Source: Umbelopsis ramanniana AG (Eukaryota; Mucoromycota; Umbelopsidomycetes; Umbelopsidales; Umbelopsidaceae). Taken from it: DNA of 64,000 nucleotides. Every line of letters begins with the position of its first letter. Position 1 is the stretch's first letter. Shown here piece after piece: positions 43,816 to 54,617 of this stretch. Made by a program: the position numbers and the translations under genes. Location of the stretch: NCBI RefSeq assembly GCF_025399195.1, contig NW_026252102.1, positions 62,001 through 126,000 of the forward strand. Direction: 5' to 3'. The notes below the pieces were generated by a model, which saw only the letters and a list, made by a program, of their open reading frames with translations, did not search any database and was not told the DNA's origin.

Positions 43816-44939
43816 CTATATAAAGTAATGGCAAAGTATAGCAGCGATCAACGTGGCCGGTAGGGAGAGTAGAGCAATCGAACTCTGCAAGGACACAGCC
43901 CCAGATTGGGATACTGAAGGAGATGGCGTAGGCATGCTTTCTGCGGTTGTTACGTCAATGGAGCAGGCTTGATGGCTTGTCTGACAAGCCATGTTATTAG
44001 CTGAAGAGTCGTTAGATGAAACGTTGAAAAATAGAGTGATGTTCTGAACGTCCATGAATGCGTTCTGTTTTGGTGGTCCTTGTGAAAAGTTGGCATTGCC
44101 ATCCGTCCAGTGATTTACCAGAATACGGCCTGGCACAGTCGGAATATTGGTATAAAGCCGATTGGCTTCCTTTCCGTCAATATAAAAAATAGCTAGACCG
44201 GGAATCCAATCAAAGCGATACTCATGATATTCCTGTGGAGACATCACTTCATTAGTATACTAAGGTGAGAGGACAGTTGAAATCTGATGTGGACGCTTGT
44301 TTTACCTCCGAGGGTGTGTAGTTCAACATATAATTAGTGTGAGTGAGTGCCGACGCTCTACCAGATTGGGCATCGGTTAATCCTGGATGTATCGCAAAAT
44401 ACGTTTCCGGCGGATTCAAAGCACTTAGAGTCTCCATATCTATTTCGCTGTCATTCCCGTACAAAAAGAATGCTGACACAGTTCCCGGCACATTCGTTGT
44501 TTTGATATATGCTCGAAAGCTACCATAAAAAATATCTTGCCTACACATTCAGAGTAAATTGTGAGACTTTTAACAGACTGCTTTTCGAATCGGCTCGGCT
44601 GATTAGATACACTTACCGTTTGGTGCCAATTGCGCCACACTGAGGATCGTCGCCAATCGTCACGGCAAGTTGTAAGGCATTGTTAATAACGTTAACGTTA
44701 TTTGGATCAAAGCTTCTGGGGAATGTACCAGGGTACTTCGCCTCGATGGTGTAGTTGGCAACATAAAATTCTTTGTCTCGGTGAATATCGTTAGAGTAAT
44801 TTGCAAAGTCGCTTATCCAGTAGTTGGTGAACAAGCCGTTTTCATTGACAAATCCACAGTCACAACCTTGGTAGGGATTGTCGGCTGCTGTCTTCCAACA
44901 TAGTAAGGATAGACTGACTATCAAGAGAGAATTAAGCAT
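43816..44939 (-). CDS. GPI-type GH16 cell-wall glucanase/transglycosylase
   Basis: Secreted glycoside hydrolase family 16 protein that probably cuts or re-links beta-glucan or chitin-glucan chains in the wall. Exons 44939-44617, 44540-44306 and 44232-43816, 324 aa. Signal peptide LLIVSLSLLCWKTAA; the mature part begins with Cys-rich CDCGF. The active site E-x-D-x-E is intact in GNDSEIDMETLS, with the family strands FYGSFRAYIKT, YRFDWIPGLAIFYIDGKE and ILVNHWTDGN. The end is a Ser/Thr/Pro stretch and a hydrophobic tail (ALLSLPATLIAAILCHYFI), a GPI signal. Divergent from the PLC-X-like gene with 349 nt between starts. Confidence 0.93.
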
Positions 44940-45288
44940 AAAGTAAAAGTGGAAGAGACAGAAGGGTGAAACTTTAAGAAGAAACGAACAGTTATAAGTA
45001 TTTAGTAACTGATCATTGCAAAAACTCAAACCTCTTTATTGTCCGATGAGGCAATTCCGGTCACAACGTCCAATAGGTTATGGTTGGCTGAGTGTCATGA
45101 AACCAAACATGCCTTTAACTCTCAGTCCTGTTGGTCCCTTTCGTTCGTTACAATGTCCGATGGTCCATTGTGTCGAATCCAAAGTTAGCAGATTGAAAAT
45201 TTGAACCTAGAATATTAAGTCATACCAAATTTTATTTTATTTTTGCATACACTGGTAAGACCAGTTCCTTCTTTCTTTCTCTTCTCCC
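44940..45288. promoter_or_regulatory. Shared divergent promoter, GH16 and PLC-X-like genes
   Basis: 349 nt between two divergent start codons, both for secreted GPI-type proteins; may co-regulate them. No specific motif is assigned. Confidence 0.45.
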
Positions 45289-46581
45289 ATGTTGCTGCAT
45301 GTATTAGGAGGGGTACTTGCTATTGTCACTGTGGCTATAGCGCAGCAGGTTTGCAATGGCGATGCTTCATTGTGTAGCAAGCCATACAACCAAGTGTCGT
45401 ATTTGACCACCCACAACTCTTATGCATCCATGCCTAACGTTGCGCAAAATCAGCATTACGACGTAAACACGCAATTGAAGGATGGTATTCGTGGTCTAAA
45501 GCTCTCAGCCTTGAAATTTCAAAATTACACTGGTGTCGAGCTTTGTCACAGTGCCTGCGCCATACTGGATGCCGGGCCTGCTCATAATACATTGAACACC
45601 ATTGCCTCATGGCTCAAAGACAATCCTAATGAAGTTGTCAGCATCATGTGGAACAATCTTGGCAACTTTAAAGCGACTGATCTGCAGGCCGAGTATCAAC
45701 AAGTCTCAGGAATCATGGATCTCCTTTATGTCCAGCCCGCCAATAATCTGACCTGGCCGACCTTATCGGACATGATTAGTTCTGGTAAACGACTTGTTAA
45801 TTATATGGACGTTGGAGCCGACCAGACTCAAGTACCATGGTAAGTTACCTTTTCCTTTCCACTTGGGGAGCTATCATTCGTGAAATCTGTCGGATCTTTG
45901 ATCGGACATGGTTGAGCTGGCGGCAGTTGTTGTGTTTTCGCGGGGCACGCTTCTGGGTACATGTAGAAGAGAAGAGAACAATAGCATTAACCTACAAACA
46001 TCTATTAATTGGGATTCAACAATCGTAGGCTACATGATCAATTCAGTTACATCTTTGAAACGCCTTACGAAAATCACAATGACAATCAATTCAACTGTCA
46101 AATCGATCGTCCGCAGGATCCCTCTAATGCAGACGAGATGATGTACGTCATGAACCACTTCTTGTATGGTTCCTTGAAAATTGGGTCCTTGCCCGTTGAC
46201 CTTCCACAGCCTTCTCTTGCCAATAACACCAACGGCCAAACGCTCCAAAACCACGCAGATAACTGCACAAATATCTTCCATCGTCCACCGAACTTTATTG
46301 AAATCGATTTTTACGAGTAAGTTGAGAGGGTTGTACGGTCTCGAATACCTATCAATATGTTGCTGATAGGTTACTTCTGCAGGTCGGGTACAACTTTTCA
46401 GGTGATAGACAAGCTGAATAATATCAATTACACGCCAAAGACGTTGGGAGATGGAAGCAACAATCAGAAGAGCGTTAACGGAACCACCAGCAGCAGCGGT
46501 ACTGACTCTTTTGATGAAGTGGCACTTAATACGGCTGCTGCACTTGCATTTGTAGCCATTGCCATTACCATTTTGTGTTAA
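45289..46581 (+). CDS. PLC-X-like phosphodiesterase, GPI-type secreted protein
   Basis: Phosphatidylinositol-specific phospholipase C X-domain-like protein of fungi, 345 aa in three exons (45289-45839, 46029-46316, 46383-46581). Signal peptide LGGVLAIVTVAIA; first catalytic His in YLTTHNSYAS; second in ELCHSACAILDAGP; DGIRGLKLSAL and NEVVSIMWNNLG are the typical barrel strands. NNFGDC-like C-terminal Cys/Asn segments (NADEMMYVMNHFLYG, NIFHRPPNFIEIDFYE) end the barrel. A Ser/Thr-rich link and hydrophobic end (AALAFVAIAITILC) suggest a GPI anchor. The substrate (PI, GPI or other) is not known for this fungal group. Confidence 0.92.
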
Positions 46582-47302
46582 CACAGACACAAGCAAACAT
46601 TTTGATTTTATATCATTTTATACACCTCTCACATATAACAATTTTTTTCTCATTCCCTGTCCACCATCTTTTGGAACAAACTGTATATCCTTTTCTTTGG
46701 TCATTTTTCTTCTCTGGAAATACACCACTGTATAATAAACTCAAAAGAACAATGATAAATACTATCCATCCATCACTTTCGAATTGATCAGTACTTTGCA
46801 TCAATGATGTAAACCCAGACCCCTTTTGCACTTTATTCTCTCGTGCATTTCAATTCTGTTTCTCCGGTACAATGTGGCACTGGAACTGCTGCAATCAACT
46901 AGTGGAACCGGACGGCAGCGAGCATGACATTGCCCAAACTATAGTGGACGAACAAGTTCCCAGCGTCAGTTCGGGTCAGCTCTCAAGCGCGGCTCCATCG
47001 TTTACTCACGTACCCAAAGTACAACCAGAGGCGCAGCAAGGCTCATCTCTTTCTGAAACGAACGTTAGGACCAAGGTCAGTCAAGGCAAAAAACGTCTAC
47101 AGGTGTTTCAAAATCTCAGCGACCGAGGGGGGTCATAGAACGAATGCATGAACCTTTTCGTTTCTATTTTGAAAAAAAGTGGAACAGAGAAATAAACACA
47201 CAGGCCACGTAGGGAAAATAAAAAAAAACAAGAATAATGTATTAATTTGGGGGGTATATCAAGAGATTATAAATTCGAAAGAAAGTTTCGTTGGATTTGC
47301 AT
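46582..47302. other. Convergent 3' regions
   Basis: 721 nt between the PLC-X-like and MIT genes. It contains the weak 88-codon frame described separately; otherwise 3' UTR-like AT-rich sequence. Confidence 0.4.
46872..47138 (+). CDS. Weak hypothetical 88-aa protein
   Basis: Open frame starting MWHWNCC, hydrophilic, rich in Ser/Gln/Val, no known domain. The N-terminal Cys pair could be lipidated if it is real. Codon pattern and context give no more support. Confidence 0.25.
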   Translation: MWHWNCCNQLVEPDGSEHDIAQTIVDEQVPSVSSGQLSSAAPSFTHVPKVQPEAQQGSSLSETNVRTKVSQGKKRLQVFQNLSDRGGS

Positions 47303-49718
47303 CTACTCGCCAACCCAACCTCCACCACGTTTGACCCACTTGCCCAGCATGATAGACAAATCCCGAATGACAAAGCTACACACCGTCGTGTGCATGGCAA
47401 GGCAGATGGAGCCGATTTTCTGAACCACAGCATCCAGCTGTGGCTTCTTGTCATGAGGTTGATAAGGGTCCAATAACAGTGCGTGGTAGTGACGCAGCCA
47501 AGCATCTGGATAGAACGGTCAGAATCCAGTGTAGGTGCAGAAGGTCAAATGATGGTAATGCTTACCTAGCACATGCACGGATCGGAACAAACGAACCAGC
47601 GTATCGACATATTGATGGGGGTCATCAGTACTGTTCACACCATGACAAAGAATTTTAGTTTGGGATGGCAGGCATTGAGTTCTAAGCGCACCATCATTTT
47701 TTACCTTTTGGTCAAGTTGAAGGCATTCATCCGTTCGACTGATTTTGTAAACTTTGAGCCCCAGGCAATGATCGACTGTGGAAGAAGAAAAAACATGTAT
47801 GAGCAAAAACCGGGAATCAAAACAATGAAGTCGACATGTCCACCGACTGCGTCACTTACCTGGTGCTTACGAGCTTGTGTTTCCTTGCGATAGATTTCAG
47901 GTTCTTCATTGGGCAAGCTGTGTTCTGATCGTGATCTAGGCATGCCTAACTTTCTAGTTAACGATACTTTGGCGTTCTCCAAAGTATTCTCTATGGCCGC
48001 TAATTGCGCCAATGTGCCTCTTATATCGTCGAGTCGCTGCCACGCTTCCAGGCGGGTCAGAGCCATTAACAAAGTTTCACATATGCTAACTTTGACATCT
48101 ACCGACGGTAACCGAATATTAGGTTGGTACCTGTCATAGCAGAATTTTAGAAAATTACATGGCATGGGCCAAAAAATGATCCGACTTCGCAAACCTTACC
48201 ATAGATTCTTAGGTACATAAAGTCGCTGAGTAATATGACAGCCAACGGTCATACTTAGTTCTAACGAGCGCATTAATGAAAGCGCCTTGATGGTGGCATT
48301 GCGGTCAAAGCGTTCACCGCTGCCTTCCGCAGAGCCAACGCGCAATACTTCGGCAGGAGCACGCTGCCCGGTCAAACGAGCGAATGCCTGATTAGCATTG
48401 GTTTCATGGTCTTCTTGACTGGGAGATGCACTACGGTAGACGCTGGTAGCAAGGAGAGAGCTTTTGCGAGCTCTAGGAATAGTGTGACCAATGATACTGT
48501 GAGTTCGTGGCGGAGGTTTAAGATGTTGTGCGGATCTGTTGTTGACAGTCGAATGGAATGGAGGAGGTGGAGGGTTGGAAAGATCAACGTCTGTAGGACT
48601 TTCCGATAATACACTGGCCAGTGTTTTAACAGGATCATCTAATTCATCTGTGACAACACTCAAGGATTCTGTATTTTGGGTAAGATCGACAGCCTTGACA
48701 GCTGAGAACGGAGGGTCAGCTGGCGGTGGTGGGACAGGCAAGCTAGGAGACTTCTTTTTTGGTGGTAGGGAGGTCACTTTCGGTATCTCCAGACTCAGTT
48801 GGGAACGGTTCTTCGTGCTGGTTTCTTTCAATTGTTGAGGCGGTTGAAACGGCGGAGGAGGAGGAATGTTGAATACAGATACTCGCTGATTAGTCATTTC
48901 ACTAAAGCTGGCACTTCGTCGATTGGTTTTACGTCGTGTGGACGGTTTGCCCGGTGTTGGAGTACTGGTGGATGGCATCATGACAATATGAGTGGGTGGG
49001 GCCTGAACATTTGCGATTCGCACGGTGTTTTCGTCGGTACTACTGGTTGGCACGGGTTGTACCTGTGAAAGATATTCCATCCATGGAGTTCAAATCAGCC
49101 ACAATGGATTGAAAAAATAAGGAGCGTTGGTCATCTCATTTTTTCCTTGCAAGGCGATGAAAGGAGGTAGAGAGCCAAAAATAAATTTGAAAACAAAATT
49201 TCTCACCTCAGGCTCACTTGGTAGTGGCAGTTGTGCTGGTGGTGGAGGCGTGGTAGCTCGAGGGGGCGTGGCAGGGACACTCTGCTTACTGAGTTTTGAT
49301 AAAAGTCGTATTCGTTCGGAGTACGTTGCATGCTATGTGGATGATTTGGAAGAAACGGAAGTATCAATTGAACGTTAGCTTTTACGGTCCAGGACTTCTT
49401 CATATTAGAGTCGAAAACCCCACACGAATAGTTAAAATACAAGCAAATTGCACGTACAATGTCACGAAGTTTGGCTTTGTCAGACTCGTTTTCCATGGAT
49501 CCAAGAACAATGTCCAATAGACGTACAGCTTCAGAGTAAGCTTCAACCGCACCATCGACATTGTTGGCAGTATCGCTCAGGACGGCATCGTTGGCTAATG
49601 CAAGAGCTTTACGTAAAATAGCCTTAGATGACGGTCGCGGTTGAGGTGGTTCTTCAGATGTAGGCTTTTCTCCTTCAGATGGAGACGTCACAGCTGCAGG
49701 AATCACCTGAGTGGACAT
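47303..49718 (-). CDS. MIT-domain protein with proline-rich linker
   Basis: Probable ESCRT/endosome-associated adaptor, 619 aa. Exons 49718-49458, 49332-49207, 49062-48200, 48130-47860, 47775-47705, 47630-47566 and 47505-47303. The MIT three-helix domain occupies about residues 30-105 (ILRKALALANDAVLSD, AVEAYSEAVRLLDIVLG, LRDIHATYSERIRLLSKL); such domains bind ESCRT-III tails. A long disordered middle has repeated PPPPPF motifs (NIPPPPPFQPPQQ, NPPPPPFHS), likely SH3 or EVH1 targets. The C-terminal half is helical (ICETLLMALTRLEAWQRLDDIRG, SIIAWGSKFTKSVERM, LVRLFRSVHVLDAWLRHYHALLLD). It resembles the fungal Vps4-like-MIT/USP8-type architecture, but no exact orthologue is named. Confidence 0.85.
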
Positions 49719-50038
49719 GAATGGATCAGGGAAGAGATGGTTTCCGGGATGATGAGAAGGTGGGATGGAACAAAGGAACACTCAAGTGGCAAGTAGAGGA
49801 ACAAAAATGGGCAAAATTGCAGATTTAATGGAGTGGCTTATTTGCCCCTCCGCTTTCTAACTAACGGCCGGCCTAATCTTAGTGCCAGCCTGGCCCAGGC
49901 AGCATTTTTGGGGAGGGAAATAATGCTCTGGTCTCTTTCCCTCCAAATCAACCGAAAATTACAATGGCTAACAGTTAATAATATAAAAGAAAAAGTACAT
50001 TGGATTAAAAGATGAAGATAGCATCTAGAGGTTTAAAC
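49719..50038. other. Intergenic region MIT / permease
   Basis: 320 nt, MIT promoter and 3' end of the first permease; no gene. Confidence 0.4.
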
Positions 50039-52151
50039 TTAAGCGACTTCAGAAAACACCTTGTCATCTGGGGTAGCGTCGATCTCGGCGGTATTCTTCT
50101 CCTGCTTGTTGTCAAAATCGACTGAATGCAAAGAGCTCGTGGTGGACTCAACATTGCGGACAGGACCCTTGAATACATATCGACCACGAACAACCCAGTA
50201 GATGCCTACAATGACCCAAAGAGCTCCGAAAATTGCAATGGCATAATTCATGTTGGCAGCCGTGACAGGGTATTCAGTGGGGAGAATAAACAGGATGGAA
50301 ATGAAGCAGATCCAACAAATGGCAATGATGCCATTAATCTGACTGTACTTTCCAAGGTTAAAGGGTCCGGGCACAAAGGTATCTCGAGTCAACAGAAGAC
50401 AAAGGGTAGGAAGGCCGTAAGTGATATACAGTGAAATGGTACAGACACTGGTAATGGCAACGAAGGCGGTCTCGCTTCCCAAATATGGTAAACCTAGAAG
50501 GGCGGCCACGAATAGGAGGGCCCATACTGCAATAACGGGAGACTTGGTATTGGGGTCAAGTTTGTGAAGCGTTCCACTAAACGGCAATGCACCATCACGA
50601 CTTAAAGCGTAGATCAAGCGGGCATTGGAGGTTGTACCAGCATTGGAGCAAAAGAATACACCGACAATGATGATCACCATAGCCAAAATGGCACCAGTTT
50701 TACCGAGGGCATCCAAAAAAACTTGAGCAATGGGGATGGTGCTTGAATTAATGACCCGATCATAATCTTGGATAGAAAATGTCACCGCCAAAAGGAAAGC
50801 TAGACCGAGAATGGAAGTAACCAATATAGAGCCCAAGATTGAAATTGGTCCTCCTCTCTGAGCGTTCTGTGTTTCTTCGGTCTTTTAAAACATTTAGGTT
50901 AGAAGAGAATATTTTCTGGGGCAATACTGTTAAACGCTAGCTTACCATGTGAGCAGCCGAATCGTATCCTGTAAAAGAATATTGCGACTGGAGCAATCCA
51001 AGTAAAACAACAAATCCATTATTGGACCAGCCAGTGTGGTTTTCAAAGTCGGTGAATACAAATTTAGCGGAAGCTGGAGTGGCTCGAGTACAGACCAACA
51101 AAGCGATGATGAGAATCCAAGTGCCGATGATGTGCCAATACACTAAAAAAACAGTTCAGTACGTATAATTTCATGAGTCGCGTTCAGCATAGTCTACTCA
51201 CTGGATACAACATTCATGATACCAAGAGAATTATTGGCAAAGGTGTTCAATAAACCAACAATGAATAAGATGGCGATGTATACTCCGACGGTAGCACCTG
51301 GAGTGGGGACCCATGTTTGATCTGTTCCTATGGAGATGGTGGCGACTACAATCAATGCCAAACCAAAAGCAACGGCAGCTGTACCAGCCAGTTGACCAAT
51401 GAGATTGAACCATCCCGTAAAGAAGGATAGAACGGGCTTGTATTTTGGACGAGACAGCGCAGCCGACCAATAATATAAACCTCCGCTTGTGGGATAAGCA
51501 CTGCACACTAAAAAAAAAAATTACCCAAATCTTAACATTCACGTGCATCCGGATGAGGGCAGGGGCAACCCTCACTTAAACGTAAAAGAAAAAAAAAACC
51601 CTTACCTTCAGCCATCGACAAGGCTACTGAAAATGTCATGAGCGTAACAAATATCCATCCGAATATGATAACGACCTATATTTCAAGATGAGTTCTGCTG
51701 GTCAATACTGATGACATAATGGCTTATATCTTTTTGTTGCTCAGCCCATCCATCAAACATTCCTAGGCTGTCGTTTCCACCAAAATAAACATGCCTGTCT
51801 GTCCTCTACTCGCAATACACATTCAAACTACTTACAGGGCCACCTAGTGCGCAGGAAGCAGTTAGCACGACGGTCCTCAATGTCAGAATTTCAAATCATA
51901 TGCTCGTAGAGCCAATATACGTACCAGTCACCAACGCTGTTCCGTACAACGGTGTAAGTCCACTCAGAATACTCATGGTAGAAAAGCATAAGCAAAAGTT
52001 TCGAAATGATGACCATGTTCGTCGTAGTTCCTGTTGCATCGAAGAATAGCGTTAACAGCGAAGTAGTAATCTGGTAGTCGTTGAAACGACGGCTTGCCTG
52101 TTTGTATCCCATCTGTTGCAGGATGGCCTCATCATTACTCATTTCAACCAT
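50039..52151 (-). CDS. Amino-acid/GABA-type permease (APC superfamily), copy 1
   Basis: Plasma-membrane amino-acid, choline or GABA permease of the fungal AAT/BAT1-UGA4 group, 527 aa and about 12 helices. Exons 52151-52098, 52030-51925, 51843-51836 (8 nt), 51675-51606, 51507-51202, 51142-50946 and 50881-50039. Marks: DEAILQQMGYKQELRR, LTPLYGTALVTGGP, CSAYPTSGGLYYWSAALS, GYDSAAHM-TEETQNAQRGGP, ALSRDGALPFSG. The first intron begins with GC (CAG/GCAAGC) where the paralogue has GT. The 8-nt exon completes the T-G-G-P turn. Tandem to a second copy at 52575, same strand. The substrate cannot be read from sequence. Confidence 0.92.
51836..51843 (-). other. 8-nt microexon of permease copy 1
   Basis: GTGGCCCT, flanked by ACTAG and GTAAGT. 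It supplies the end of one Gly codon plus Gly-Pro of the T-G-G-P motif; without it the frame breaks. Confidence 0.85.
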
Positions 52152-52574
52152 GGTAGGTAAAAGAAGAAAGAAAGGAAGAGATAGATATCAAATGGAAGAA
52201 ATAATGGAAAGCCTGGCTTAGTCCTGAATTGCTGCTTTTTATGGTTTTTTTTCTCAGTAGGTTTTTTTTTTTTCGGCTGGCGGAAGAACAAACCGGTGAG
52301 TGTTTCTTAAATTTTTGGCAGTGCAGCCTGACACAAGCTTTCATAACGGCAATTGTTGCTCATGTGACACAACTTTGACTTTTGATGCTACTACTTCTTA
52401 AGTGTTGTCTGATATGACCTCATAAGAAGTTGGTACACCGTTTGCCCCACTGAATTCCTTATCGGACCTTTGCAACAAACAGTCTCCATTCCACTCCCAC
52501 ACTTAATAGACCAGGGCAACCATCAAAAGTTCTCAATTCCATGTATAATATCGTTTACTTAGAGTAGAGCGTTC
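52152..52574. other. Intergenic region between tandem permeases
   Basis: 423 nt; promoter of copy 1 and 3' end of copy 2. Contains a T-rich tract near 52240-52275. No gene. Confidence 0.4.
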
Positions 52575-54617
52575 TTATGCGCCATATCGATTTGGCTGCT
52601 TACTTGCAGAACCATCAAGATCAATGCTGCCCTCAGCCGAGTCAAAGTCATGGACAGGAGTTGGGGTCGGTTCTGAGTCTTTTATCGGTCCGTGAAATAT
52701 TTTTCTGCCTCGCGCGAACCAATAAATACCAATCAAGATCCATAACACACCAAACATGGCAATGGCATAATTCATGTTACTGGCAGTGACAGGACCCTGT
52801 GTAGGGAGCAGGAAGAGGACCGAGATAAAACATATCCACGCGATGGCAATCATACCAATCCACTTGCTCCACTTGCCAAGGCTGAAAGGTCCAGGTACAA
52901 AGTTTTTGCGACCAAACATGAGACACAAAGTTGGAATGCCGTAAGTGATGTTGAGAGAAATGGTAGACACACTGGTAATTGCCAAAAATGCAGTTGAACT
53001 CCCCAAATACAACAATCCCATGATGCCAGCGGCAACAGCTATGGCCCAGACGGCGGCAATAGGAGTTTTAGTCTTCGGGTGGAGCTTGTAAAGAGTTTTG
53101 CTGAATGGCAAAGCCCCGTCGCGACTTAGTGCGTATATCAATCGAGATGTTGAGGTGACAACGGAGCAGCCACAGAAAAAGACTCCTCCCACAAGGATGC
53201 ACAGACACAGCACAGCTCCTAGCTTTCCAAGAGCATCCAAAAACACCTGCGCGATCGGTATGCTGCTGCTGCTGATGACACGATCATAATCCTGGATAGA
53301 GAATGTCAAAGATAGTAGGAAAATCAATCCAATGACGAAGGTTGCTAATATAGCTAGTAGCATTGAGATTGGGCCACCTCTTTGGGCATTCTGCGTTTCT
53401 TCAGTCTAGTAAGAATGTCAGACGAGTGATGCATATCTCCTTCTAAATGCAATTCCCTGCTGCCTTACCATGTGTGCCGCAGAGTCGTACCCAGTCATGC
53501 TGAATTGAGATTGCAGTAAGCCGAGTAGTACTACATATCCACTGTTCTCCCAACCAGTGTGATTTTCAAAGTCGGTGAAAACAAATTTGGCTGATTGTGG
53601 CGAGTTTCGAGTGCATAGCAGCAGAGATATAACGATAATCAGTGTTCCTGCTAAATGCCAATACACTAATAAAAGTTCAGTCAACAGCCTGTGCTTCAAA
53701 GTTTTAAGCAAGCGTGAACTTACTGGATATCATCATCATGATATTGATGACTCGGTGAGCAAAGGTGCTTATCAAGCCTTGGATAACTATAACGCAAAGG
53801 TAGACAAATACAATGGAAATTGGGGTGGCTATCCAAGCTCCATCGGTGGCAATCGTAATAGCGGACGTGAGAAGCATGCTTAGACCAAAATTGGTTGAGG
53901 CATATCCTGTAAGGTATCCTATCAAATTGAACCAGCCGGCGAAGAACGATACAACAGACCTATACTTTGGCTCGGATAGAGCCGCAGACCAATAGTATAG
54001 GCCACCACTTGTCGGGTATGCGCTGCAAACTGTTGATGGAAACATATGAGGATGTCTCTGCAGGAGGGTCATCTGTTGTTCTGAGTCAGAAATTGAATCA
54101 CTGTACCTTCTGCCAATGACAGTGCAACTGTGAGTGTAATGCAGGTTACTACGACCCATCCAAAGATGATAACAACCTGTAAAGATTTTGAACGGGCAAG
54201 GAGAAGTTAGGCCCCCCGCTTTAACCGTCGACCTCCACCTTAGCAGCCAGCGTCCCTGAATGTCCACTTCGGTGCCTAATTTATCCATCGACTTACCGGA
54301 CCACCTAAATGGATGATGCATTGTTCATATCAATGAATAAATGCACTATCATTGCAATGGTTGAAATCAGTCATGTAACGTACCCGTTATCAACGCTGTC
54401 CCATATAGCGGAGCGATACCCACAAATATGCTCATGACAGAGAAGCATAGACAAAAGTTTTGGAATAGTGACCAGCTCCGCTTCAGCTCCTACGTCAATT
54501 TATCAACGACTTTTGGTGAATCCTCAGCACAATACTTTCCTTTTGTGCCACACCATTTACCTGCTTATAGCCCATTGTTTGCAGAATATACTCATCACTT
54601 TGAAGTTCGACCTTCAT
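52575..54617 (-). CDS. Amino-acid/GABA-type permease (APC superfamily), copy 2
   Basis: Tandem paralogue of the gene at 50039-52151, 524 aa. Exons 54617-54561, 54489-54384, 54304-54297 (8 nt), 54176-54107, 54029-53724, 53665-53469 and 53405-52575. The five internal exons have exactly the sizes of copy 1 (106, 8, 70, 306, 197 nt), so all six intron positions predate the duplication. Same signatures (LYGTALITGGP, CSAYPTSGGLYYWSAALSEPKY, GYDSAAHM, ALSRDGALPFS). Differences sit in the N- and C-terminal tails and the loop TFAHRVINIMMMIS. Intron 1 here has a normal GT donor. Confidence 0.92.
54297..54304 (-). other. 8-nt microexon of permease copy 2
   Basis: GTGGTCCG between TTTAG and GTAAGT, at the same position and phase as the microexon of copy 1; required for the T-G-G-P motif. 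Confidence 0.85.
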
